Of a DNA stretch of 14,383 nucleotides, positions 1 to 6,354 are shown in pieces; positions within the stretch are counted from its first letter, which is position 1; every line of letters starts with the position of its first letter. Source of the stretch: CAYVQE01 sp964633205 (GTDB taxonomy: Bacteria > Myxococcota > B64-G9); the NCBI GenBank assembly GCA_964633205.1, contig CAZWFN010000153.1, positions 1 to 14,383 of the forward strand. Direction: 5' to 3'. The notes beneath the pieces are model-generated. The model saw nothing but the letters and a program-made list of their open reading frames with translations. It had not been told where the DNA came from and did not search any database. A program made the translations under genes and the position numbers.

Positions 1-13
1 CCGGCCAACGGTC

Positions 14-161
14 ACCTCCCCCGCGCGGCACGCGCGGGGGAGGTCGAGCCGCCGAAGGCGGCGAGGGTGGGGGTCCGGGCCGCTGGCGCAGCGTCGCCCC
101 CCACCCGGACTGAGCCCGGCTGCGCCGGGCCCAGTCCGACCTCCCCCGCAAGGGGGGAGGT
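14..161. repeat. Multi-hairpin GC-rich extragenic palindromic element
   Basis: Four strong stems lie in a row. ACCTCCCCCGCGCG (14-27) pairs perfectly with 31-44 across a 3-nt loop. GCCGCC (48-53) pairs with 57-62 across GAA. The arm at 106-119 pairs with 125-138 with one A-C mismatch. ACCTCCCCC (139-147) pairs with 153-161 across a 5-nt loop. GGGTGGGGG (65-73) can also pair with 98-106, competing with the third stem. The whole element begins with ACCTCCCCC and ends with GGGGGAGGT, so it is bounded by an inverted repeat. No coding sequence is credible here. It resembles dispersed REP-like elements of high-GC proteobacteria; that family assignment is from memory. The remaining stretch, 162-338, leads into the first gene and shows only a weak promoter-like match (TTGTCG at 176, 17-bp spacer, TAGTGT at 199). 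Confidence 0.75.
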
Positions 162-338
162 GTGCAGCCGTGCGATTGTCGCTCGCGATGGGCCATGCTA
201 GTGTCACCGTTCGTACGCCAGCTGTAGACCGACCATCTCGGCGGTGGCGGTGGTTCACGCCGGGCCCTCGGGTGCGGGGCCGCGATGGGTCGCCGTGGAG
301 CCGTTGCGCGATGATCGCCGGCTACGAGGAGGCAGGTC

Positions 339-3068
339 ATGGTGGCTGCGAGGATGCTGACCAGGATGGCGCTGGGCGGCTGGGCCACGCTCGCTGTGCT
401 CGCCGGCTGCTCGGGCGGCAAGGTGACCGGGGGGGCGACGCCTTGTACGACAGCCGCTGATTGCGAGGCGGGTCGGATTTGTGACGCGGGCGAATGCACC
501 AACCACTGTACGGTGCCGGCCGACTGCGCCCCGATCGAGATGACCTGCCGCGATGGGGTGTGCGCGCCGCCGATCTGCGGCAACGGCCGGGTGGAGATCG
601 GCGAGATCTGCGACGGCGACTGTCCGGCGGACTGCGACGACGCAGACCCGTGTACCCGCGACACCATGGCCGGCAGCGCCGCCGGCTGCGACGCGGAGTG
701 CAGCCACGCCACCATCGCCGAGTGCCTGGACGGTGATGGCTGCTGTCCGGCGGCGTGCAGCGCCGCCGACGACGACGATTGCCCGGCCGACTTCGTATTG
801 GCCCTCGAAGCCGAGAGCGGCGAGGCGCGGGGCGAGATGGCGGTGCAGGCCGGTGTGCTGGCCGACCCGGCCTGCGGCGACAGCTGGGTGGAGGTGCCGC
901 TGGGCGCGGGGGTCGACGACTTCGTCTGGAGCGCCGCTGCGCCGGCCCTGCCCGCGCACCGCGTCGAGCTGGCCGTCGACCTGCCCCACGCCGGCACCTA
1001 CTACCTGTGGTTGCGGCTGGCGTCCCCGGGGGGTGAGCACGACGCCATGTACGCCGGCTTCGAGGCGAGCGATCTGCGGCGCGTCTACCCTTCGAGCAGC
1101 TACGGCTACGACAGGGCGTGGACCTGGTTGTCGACGGTGGAAGAGGACGAGCGGCGGCTGGTGTTCGATGAGCTGCCTGCCGGCCGGCACACCCTGGTGC
1201 TCGGCCACGCCGAGGCCGGGGTGCAGCTCGACAAGGTGGTGCTGGCCGACACGCCGGACGCCCGGTTCGAGCTGTCCTGCGGCGACCCGGTGGACCAGGT
1301 CTGTGGCGACGGGCGGGTCACCGGCGATGAGGTGTGCGACATCCTGGGGCCGGTGCTGGCCGGTGAGACCTGCCAGAGCCAGGGCTTTGCCGGCGGCGCG
1401 CTCGGCTGCCGGGCGGACTGTGCCGCCTTCGACACCGGCGACTGTGTGGAAGAGCTGTCCTTCGGGCTGGAGGGCTTCGGCACCGACTCCCGTTTCGCGT
1501 ACGCCGGCACCACCACCCCGGAGGTGCTGATCGTCGACAGCCTGGCGCCGGGTGTCGAGTCCACCCCCGGCACCAACCGCGGTACCTTCCGCTGGGCCAT
1601 CTCGCGGGAGTATCCCCGCATCATCCTGTTCGAAGTCGGCGGCGTGATCGACTACAGCGGCGTGGATGATCGGATCGAGATCGAAGCCGGCAATTCGTAT
1701 CTGAGCATCTTCGGCCAGACCGCGCCCCCGCCGGGTATCACCATCAAAGGGGCTCCGCTGCTGATCATCGACGTCAGCGACGTGCTGCTCCAGCATCTCA
1801 AGCTGCGCCTCGGTGACGATCCGGCCAACAGCTTCGACCCCGACGGCGGCGACGCCCTGATCGTGCGCCGCTCGCAACGGGTGGTGGTCGATCACTGCTC
1901 GCTGTCGTGGGCCATCGACGAGGTCGCCTCGGCGGCGCGCGGCAGCAACGACGACATCACCTTCTCGCGTTGCATCATCGCCGAGGCCTTGTGCAAGTCG
2001 CAGCATTACAAGGAAGGGGAGCTGTATCCGGAGAAGCACTCCTACAACCTGCTGACCTACCACGGCGACATGACCTTCAAGGACAACCTGTTCGCCTTTT
2101 CGTACGGCCGCAACCCGGTGCTGCGCCCGGGCCGCAAGGACGTGATCAACAACTTCGTCTACGCCACCGGCTGGGCCGGCCCCATGCTCGAGTGGTACGC
2201 CGACCCGAACCTGCCCGCCGAGCCGATGCTGGCCAGCGTGGTGGGCAACGTGGTGTTGCCGCTGGAGGACGAGTTCGACCTCGGCTCCTCGGATTACGCG
2301 GTCTACGTGGTCAACCAACACTCCGACGACTCGCGTCTCTACGTGGCGGACAACCAGTGCCGGGCGAGCCGCGACGATCCTTCGCTGACCCAGTGGCAGC
2401 GCGTCACCCGCAGCGATCTGATCACCCAGGCCGCCAGCCCAGCCACCGACCTGTCGCGATACACCATCCGGCCGAGCCGGGAGGTCGAAGACCACGTGTT
2501 GGCCACCGCAGGGGCGTTCTACTGGGATCGCGACGCCACCGACGCGCGGGTGGTCGCCCAGGTGGCGTCTCGCAGCGGCGGTCTGGTCGACAGCGTCTAT
2601 GCCCTGCCGGCCCGCGCCAGCGCCCTGACCGCGCCCGGCTTCGTATCGGGCGCCCCCGACGGCCGGCTGGACGGGGGCTTCGACTGGTCGGCCGCGCCCA
2701 GCAGCTTCGAGGTCGACGGGACCACCGTCGCGCTGACCGCCGACTGCGGCACCATCGAAGAGGTGGTGGCGCACATCGACGACCAGCTTCCAGCGGGCGT
2801 GCGCTGCGTGCAGCTCAACGGCGCCATCGATCTGCCCTACGTCGGGCTGGAGACGGTGGCGCTGGGGGCGGCGGTCGAGCTGACGGTATCCGGCGCTGGC
2901 CTGCAGCAGCTGGGCATCACGCCCGGCACTTATCGCGGCGCCGACGCGCTCGAGGGGTATACCGCCGAGCAGACCGCGCACACGCTCGAGGCGCCGGACC
3001 ATCCCCACCAGATGGTACAGGGGCTGAGCCGCCTGGAGCGCTGGGTGATCCGCGATTTCGGCCCGTGA
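339..3068 (+). CDS. Secreted lipoprotein with cysteine-rich modules and a pectate-lyase-like beta-helix domain
   Basis: This 909-aa protein is probably a surface or periplasmic lipoprotein acting on polysaccharide. The start follows AGGAGG (327-332) by 6 nt. A signal peptide ends in the lipobox LAGC, with lipid cysteine C24. Residues ~35-150 are cysteine-rich (CGNGRVEIGEICDGDC type). Residues ~152-312 look like a carbohydrate-binding beta-sandwich. A second cysteine module lies at ~320-368. Residues ~374-750 resemble pectate lyases of the PL1-like beta-helix group, with VDHCSLSWAIDE (D518, H519) and RNPVLR (R591, R596), the latter matching the RxPxxR motif that includes the catalytic arginine in PL1 enzymes. 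The segment 'AGAFYWDRDATDARVV' is also typical of these enzymes. Residues ~786-870 form an extra C-terminal domain resembling flagellin hook-IN motifs. The substrate is not determinable; pectate, alginate or another polyuronate are options. It may be inactive, since calcium ligands were not checked structurally. Confidence 0.85.
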   Translation: MVAARMLTRMALGGWATLAVLAGCSGGKVTGGATPCTTAADCEAGRICDAGECTNHCTVPADCAPIEMTCRDGVCAPPICGNGRVEIGEICDGDCPADCDDADPCTRDTMAGSAAGCDAECSHATIAECLDGDGCCPAACSAADDDDCPADFVLALEAESGEARGEMAVQAGVLADPACGDSWVEVPLGAGVDDFVWSAAAPALPAHRVELAVDLPHAGTYYLWLRLASPGGEHDAMYAGFEASDLRRVYPSSSYGYDRAWTWLSTVEEDERRLVFDELPAGRHTLVLGHAEAGVQLDKVVLADTPDARFELSCGDPVDQVCGDGRVTGDEVCDILGPVLAGETCQSQGFAGGALGCRADCAAFDTGDCVEELSFGLEGFGTDSRFAYAGTTTPEVLIVDSLAPGVESTPGTNRGTFRWAISREYPRIILFEVGGVIDYSGVDDRIEIEAGNSYLSIFGQTAPPPGITIKGAPLLIIDVSDVLLQHLKLRLGDDPANSFDPDGGDALIVRRSQRVVVDHCSLSWAIDEVASAARGSNDDITFSRCIIAEALCKSQHYKEGELYPEKHSYNLLTYHGDMTFKDNLFAFSYGRNPVLRPGRKDVINNFVYATGWAGPMLEWYADPNLPAEPMLASVVGNVVLPLEDEFDLGSSDYAVYVVNQHSDDSRLYVADNQCRASRDDPSLTQWQRVTRSDLITQAASPATDLSRYTIRPSREVEDHVLATAGAFYWDRDATDARVVAQVASRSGGLVDSVYALPARASALTAPGFVSGAPDGRLDGGFDWSAAPSSFEVDGTTVALTADCGTIEEVVAHIDDQLPAGVRCVQLNGAIDLPYVGLETVALGAAVELTVSGAGLQQLGITPGTYRGADALEGYTAEQTAHTLEAPDHPHQMVQGLSRLERWVIRDFGP

Positions 3069-3100
3069 GCCATGTCCGGGCCGGCGGCCGCAGATGACCG

Positions 3101-3129
3101 TGGCCAAGCCCGCCGCGACGGAGTATGGT
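3101..3129 (+). promoter_or_regulatory. Predicted sigma-70-like promoter for the NYN gene
   Basis: TGGCCA (3101-3106) and TATGGT (3124-3129) are separated by exactly 17 bp, and each matches the consensus at 4 of 6 positions. Transcription would begin near 3136, placing AAGGAGG (3143-3149) in a short leader before the ATG at 3154. This suggests the gene is transcribed separately from the lipoprotein gene upstream. Confidence 0.45.
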
Positions 3130-3153
3130 CGGGTCCAGCCGGAAGGAGGCCCC

Positions 3154-4011
3154 ATGAGTCAACCGAGCGAGAGCAGCCGCCTGGCGGTGTTCTGCGACTT
3201 CGAGAACGTGGCCCTGGGCGTGCGCGACGCGCGCTACCAGAAGTTCGATGCCGGCAAGGTGATCGAGCGCTTGCTGCTCAAGGGCAGCATCGTGGTCAAG
3301 AAGGCCTACTGCGACTGGGAACGCTACAAGGAGTTCCGCGCTGCCATGCACGAAGCGGCCTTCGAGCTGATCGAGATCCCCCACGTGCGCCAGGCCGGCA
3401 AGAACTCGGCCGACATCCGCATGGTGGTCGACGCGCTGGACCTGTGCTACACCAAGGCCCACCTGGACACCTTCGTGATCATCAGCGGCGACTCGGACTT
3501 CTCGCCCCTGGTCAGCAAATTGCGCGAGAACAACAAGTCGGTCATCGGGGTGGGGGTCAAGAACTCCAGCAGCGACCTGCTGGTGTCCAACTGCGACGAG
3601 TTCATCTACTACGACGATCTGGTCCGCGCCAAGAAGCCGCGCAAGACCGGTGGCCAGAAGGCCGCCCGGCGCAAGGAGGCCGCGGCCAAGAAGACCACCG
3701 GCAAGAAGAAGCCGGCCGCTGCCGCCGCCAAGGAGGACAGCGAGCAGGCCGAGCGGCTGCAAGAGGCGCTGGATCTGATCTTGGAGACGCTGGAGATGCT
3801 GGCCGAGGAGCGCGGCGGCGAGGAGAAGATCTGGGGCTCGATGGTCAAGCAGACCCTGAAGCGCCGCCGGCCCGGGTTCAACGAGTCCTACTACGGCTTC
3901 CGCAGCTTCAACCGCCTGCTGGAGGCGGCCGCGGCCCAGGGCCTGCTGGAGTTGGAACTGGACGACAAGTCCGGCGGCTACATCATCTCGGACTTCCACC
4001 AGGAAGACTGA
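3154..4011 (+). CDS. NYN (PIN-like) domain protein with C-terminal OST-HTH/LOTUS domain
   Basis: This 285-aa cytoplasmic protein is a putative metal-dependent ribonuclease or RNA-binding regulator. The N-terminal NYN domain (residues ~9-157) carries the acidic residues expected of the PIN-like fold: D15 in VFCDFEN, D87 in NSADIRM, and D113/D115 in SGDSDFSPLV. A Lys/Ala-rich low-complexity linker spans ~159-195. Residues ~203-281 fit an OST-HTH (LOTUS) fold, a domain associated with RNA binding. The start at 3154 follows AAGGAGG by 4 nt; an earlier in-frame ATG at 3094 lacks such a site. The NYN plus OST-HTH architecture is known among bacterial LabA/DUF88-like proteins. The RNA target is unknown, and neighbours give no hint. 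Confidence 0.9.
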   Translation: MSQPSESSRLAVFCDFENVALGVRDARYQKFDAGKVIERLLLKGSIVVKKAYCDWERYKEFRAAMHEAAFELIEIPHVRQAGKNSADIRMVVDALDLCYTKAHLDTFVIISGDSDFSPLVSKLRENNKSVIGVGVKNSSSDLLVSNCDEFIYYDDLVRAKKPRKTGGQKAARRKEAAAKKTTGKKKPAAAAAKEDSEQAERLQEALDLILETLEMLAEERGGEEKIWGSMVKQTLKRRRPGFNESYYGFRSFNRLLEAAAAQGLLELELDDKSGGYIISDFHQED

Positions 4012-4090
4012 GCCACGCTCGATCGCGGCCGCCGAACGAGGACGGGAGGCGAGCCGATCGGGGGGGATGGGGACCACCGCCGACGTTGGG

Positions 4091-4119
4091 CTGATGCCTG
4101 CCGGGCCGGGTGCTAGACT
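4091..4119 (+). promoter_or_regulatory. Predicted extended -10 promoter for the EGF-type lipoprotein
   Basis: TAGACT (4114-4119) is preceded by TGC, giving an extended -10. A weak -35, CTGATG (4091-4096), lies 17 bp upstream. The leader to the ATG at 4177 would be about 50 nt and includes AGAGGAG (4164-4170). Confidence 0.35.
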
Positions 4120-4176
4120 GGAGCCCGGCGCTGCGGCCCTGGGAAGGCGGGGCGCTCCGGCGGAGAGGAGAGCGAC

Positions 4177-4857
4177 ATGGAACGGCGGAGTTCGATGGGT
4201 ACAGCCCCGTTGCTGCTGTTCGCCTGGGCCCTGGTGCCGGGGCCGGTGGGCTGTGTGGACTACGGCGGCCTGGGCGGGCCGGCCGATGGGGCCGACGCCT
4301 GCGCCGGGGTGGACTGCTCGGGCCACGGCAGCTGCGAGCTGGTCGACGGCCAGCCGCGCTGTCGCTGCGACGCGGGCTACCAGCGCGCTGCGGGCGATGC
4401 GCTGGCCTGCGTGGCCGCCGACGACGGCGGCGTGCTGGTGGACGTGGTCAAGGCCATCTCTTACGGCCAGCAGGGGCCGCACTGGATCGGGCTGCACCTG
4501 CACGATGCGGTGGAGCTCGCGCAGGGCGGCATCCACCAGGCCCATCTGGCCATGCTGGAGACCAGCCTGGAGTACCGCAGCCCGGTCTACCTGGAGATCG
4601 ATCCCCAGACGCGCCTGATCCAGCAGGTGCTGGTGCCCTACGAGTCGCCGGTGGCCCGGCTGATCGAGCACGACGACCGGGTCGAGGTGCACCTGGTCTA
4701 CTCGGCCGCCATCCACACCCTGGAGCGCGCCCACCCCGATTTCGAACAGATGTACGCCGACCTGGCCGCCTCGGCCGAGCAGGGCCACGAGTTGCTGGTC
4801 ACCGAGACCCGCGATACACACCTGATCATCGACGTCCGCCCGCCGCTGGAGCTGTGA
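4177..4857 (+). CDS. EGF-like domain lipoprotein or secreted protein with unassigned C-terminal domain
   Basis: This 226-aa exported protein has unknown function. The start follows AGAGGAG by 6 nt; Met7 (4195) is an alternative. A hydrophobic signal segment ends at VGC, where C26 could be lipidated, although proline at -3 is atypical for a lipobox. Residues ~42-78 hold six cysteines (C42, C47, C53, C62, C64, C78) in an EGF-like spacing, including CSGHGSC and CRCDAGY. Residues ~85-226 form a mixed alpha/beta region that I do not recognise; it contains HWIGLHLHDAVEL and LIEHDDRVEVHLVYS. EGF-like modules in bacterial proteins usually mark extracellular proteins and are frequent in myxobacterial lipoproteins. 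The gene has its own predicted promoter and no obvious partner. Confidence 0.8.
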   Translation: MERRSSMGTAPLLLFAWALVPGPVGCVDYGGLGGPADGADACAGVDCSGHGSCELVDGQPRCRCDAGYQRAAGDALACVAADDGGVLVDVVKAISYGQQGPHWIGLHLHDAVELAQGGIHQAHLAMLETSLEYRSPVYLEIDPQTRLIQQVLVPYESPVARLIEHDDRVEVHLVYSAAIHTLERAHPDFEQMYADLAASAEQGHELLVTETRDTHLIIDVRPPLEL

Positions 4858-4930
4858 CGGGACCGGAGACCGCCGGCGAGGTGCTGGACGAGGTGCCGGA
4901 CCAAGTGCCAGGGTTCGCCTGGACACATCC

Positions 4931-4959
4931 CTGAGATGTGCTTTCGTTCGTACTACAAT
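4931..4959 (+). promoter_or_regulatory. Predicted promoter giving a leaderless MNT transcript
   Basis: CTGAGA (4931-4936) and TACAAT (4954-4959) are separated by 17 bp. The -10 matches TATAAT at 5 of 6 positions and the -35 matches at 4 of 6. The start codon at 4967 lies only 7 nt beyond the -10, so transcription should begin at or next to the ATG. There is no Shine-Dalgarno site before the ATG, consistent with a leaderless mRNA. A hairpin at 4905-4926 sits directly upstream. Confidence 0.55.
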
Positions 4960-4966
4960 TTCTCTC

Positions 4967-5332
4967 ATGGCCGTCAACCCGCAAGCCGCCGTGGAGATTC
5001 TGCAAAGGCGGTTTTCGCAGAGTCACCAGGATGACGAGAGACGCGCCGCGGAGTTGCGCCGGCTGCTGCCCCCGCTGGTCGACTTGTTGGTGCAGGAGTT
5101 CCAGGTGCGGCGGGTCGTGCTTTTCGGTTCCTTGGCGCGCGGATACGCTCGCGCCGGCGCCGACATCGACCTGGCCGTCGAGGGATTGGAGCCGGCGGAC
5201 TACTTCAGCGCGCTGTCCCGCGCCCTGGAGGTGGCCGGAGGGCGAGTGGATCTGATCCGGCTGGAAGAGGCTCCGGAACGGCTCGAGCGGATCATCGCCG
5301 AGCGGGGCGAGGTTCTGCATGACTCCCGATAG
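4967..5332 (+). CDS. MNT-type (minimal) nucleotidyltransferase, MntA-like antitoxin
   Basis: This 121-aa cytoplasmic protein belongs to the polymerase-beta-like minimal nucleotidyltransferases. The signature is G54-S-L-A-R-G followed by D66-I-D68, with a third acidic residue at D95 (GGRVDLI), so the catalytic triad appears intact. In characterised HEPN/MNT modules the MNT protein is the antitoxin and AMPylates its HEPN RNase partner. The normal arrangement is MNT followed immediately by HEPN, often with overlapping ends. Here an ATG overlaps the 3' end (5319) but opens a frame of only 22 codons, so the toxin is missing. Residues 1-45 form a charged helical extension before the core. It may be a relic, an orphan acting on a distant HEPN protein, or a stand-alone nucleotidyltransferase. 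Confidence 0.85.
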   Translation: MAVNPQAAVEILQRRFSQSHQDDERRAAELRRLLPPLVDLLVQEFQVRRVVLFGSLARGYARAGADIDLAVEGLEPADYFSALSRALEVAGGRVDLIRLEEAPERLERIIAERGEVLHDSR

Positions 5333-5387
5333 CTGGCCCCAGCCGAGGTGCCAGGTGAGCCGATCCTGTTGGATCCGATCTTATTGA
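5319..5387 (+). pseudogene. Possible truncated HEPN partner start (22-codon stub)
   Basis: An ATG overlaps the last codons of the MNT gene, as the partner gene often does in HEPN/MNT pairs, and begins MTPDSW. The frame ends at a TGA (5385-5387) in an AT-rich stretch. The sequence after residue 6 shows no HEPN features such as RX4-6H. This is a positional argument only; the ATG may be fortuitous. Confidence 0.25.
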
Positions 5388-5437
5388 TTTAAATATGAAA
5401 TCCAGGGGGGGGAGTCCGAGTTCGGGTTTTTGGAGTG

Positions 5438-5452
5438 GAAAGTGGCACTTTC
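5438..5452. promoter_or_regulatory. 15-bp palindrome upstream of MerR gene
   Basis: GAAAGTG and CACTTTC are perfect inverted arms around one G. The site lies about 58 bp before the chosen start of the MerR-family gene, in an unusually AT-rich patch (about 5380-5470). This is a plausible operator for the regulator itself. No convincing -35/-10 pair flanks it, so the assignment rests on symmetry and position. Confidence 0.35.
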
Positions 5453-5509
5453 TACTTTCAACTCTTGAGCGCTCGTGCTATGCGCTGGGTCATGCCGCGA
5501 GGGGGTCTG

Positions 5510-6289
5510 GTGAGCGGGAATCTGGTCAAGATATCGACGCTGGCGCGCTTGGCCGGCGTGCCCACGGCCACGGTCAAGCACTACATGCGCGAGGGCCTGC
5601 TGCCCGAGCCCGGGCTGCGCACCAGCCGCAACATGGCCTACTACGATCCGGCCCTGGCCGATCGCATCCGCAGCATCAAGCAGCTGCAGCAGAAGCGCTT
5701 CCTGCCGCTCAAGGTCATCCGCGCCATCCTGGAGCCGGCCCCCAGCGCAGCCATCCGCAGCGATCTGGACGAGGTGCAGCGGCGCCGGCTGGGCGGGCTG
5801 GTGCCGCTGCTGCGCGCCCGCTACGACCAGCCCGAACCGCCGCCGGACGCCGCGGGCCCCCGGCGCCTGAGCCGCAGCCAGGTGCTCGAGCGGCTGGACC
5901 TGTCCGCGGCGGATCTGGATGAGCTGGCCGCCATGGAGCTGATCGCGGTCGAGCCCGGCGAGGCCGAGCCGGTGTACAGCGGCAGCTCGCTGCAGCTGCT
6001 GCGCATCATCGACGAGACCCGCCGGCTGGGCCTGGGGCCGCTGTTTCCGATCGCTGTCCTGAAGCCCTACGCGGCCGGGCTGCGGGAGTTCGTGCGCCTG
6101 GAGCTGGAGCTGTTCCGGCAACAGATCCTGGAGCACCCGCCGGGTGATGCCGCCGAGCTGTCGCGGGTGTCGGATCAGGTGCTGCGGCTGTCCAGCCGCC
6201 TGGTGGGTACCCTGCGCGACCAGCTGATCGTGGCCGAGGTCGACCGGATGCAGGCCCGCGGGGACGAGCCCGACAAAAGTCCACCATGA
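5510..6289 (+). CDS. MerR-family transcriptional regulator
   Basis: This 259-aa DNA-binding protein starts at the GTG preceded by GAGGGGG (5499-5505) at 4 nt. In-frame ATGs at 5492 and 5435 are alternatives but have poorer ribosome-binding sites. Residues ~6-30 form the MerR helix-turn-helix (KISTLARLAGVPTATVKHYM), followed by REGLLP and a wing with the tyrosine pair. RIRSIKQLQQKRFLPLKVIRAIL is typical of the family. Residues ~118-175 look like a second, degenerate MerR-type module (LSRSQVLERLDLSAADLDEL...VY...LRIIDETRRLGLG). The C-terminal ~180-250 is helical and probably dimerises. No cysteine cluster for metal sensing is present, so the inducer is unknown. The hydrolase gene starts 65 nt downstream and may be co-transcribed. 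Confidence 0.88.
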   Translation: MSGNLVKISTLARLAGVPTATVKHYMREGLLPEPGLRTSRNMAYYDPALADRIRSIKQLQQKRFLPLKVIRAILEPAPSAAIRSDLDEVQRRRLGGLVPLLRARYDQPEPPPDAAGPRRLSRSQVLERLDLSAADLDELAAMELIAVEPGEAEPVYSGSSLQLLRIIDETRRLGLGPLFPIAVLKPYAAGLREFVRLELELFRQQILEHPPGDAAELSRVSDQVLRLSSRLVGTLRDQLIVAEVDRMQARGDEPDKSPP

Positions 6290-6354
6290 ACCGCGGACCC
6301 CCGAGTGGGCAGGCGGGGCAGTCCGAGAGCGAGGACGAGCGAAAGGGGGCCAAG

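Noticed and set aside
170..460. Short plus-strand frame from a GTG at 170
   Set aside because: It overlaps the signal-peptide region of the lipoprotein gene in another frame, and is arginine-rich with no ribosome-binding site.
255..3155. Very long open frame on the minus strand opposite the pectate-lyase-like gene
   Set aside because: It is a shadow frame caused by high GC. It is rich in Arg, Gly, Ala, Val and His, with no domain or signal. The plus-strand gene has a signal peptide, Shine-Dalgarno site and clear domains.
4905..4926. Hairpin after the EGF lipoprotein gene considered as a Rho-independent terminator
   Set aside because: The stem is GTG-CCAGG/CCTGG-CAC with a bulge and is not followed by a T-run. 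It may still stabilise RNA or isolate the MNT promoter.
2917..4977. Long minus-strand frame (686 codons) across the NYN and EGF genes
   Set aside because: It overlaps two well-supported plus-strand genes antisense and spans their intergenic region. Its composition is low-complexity (Leu/Gln/Val/Gly) and it shows no recognisable motif.
5443..5458. TGGCAC resembling a sigma-54 -24 element upstream of the MerR gene
   Set aside because: No GC occurs at the required distance; the TGGCAC is better explained as the centre of the GAAAGTG/CACTTTC palindrome.
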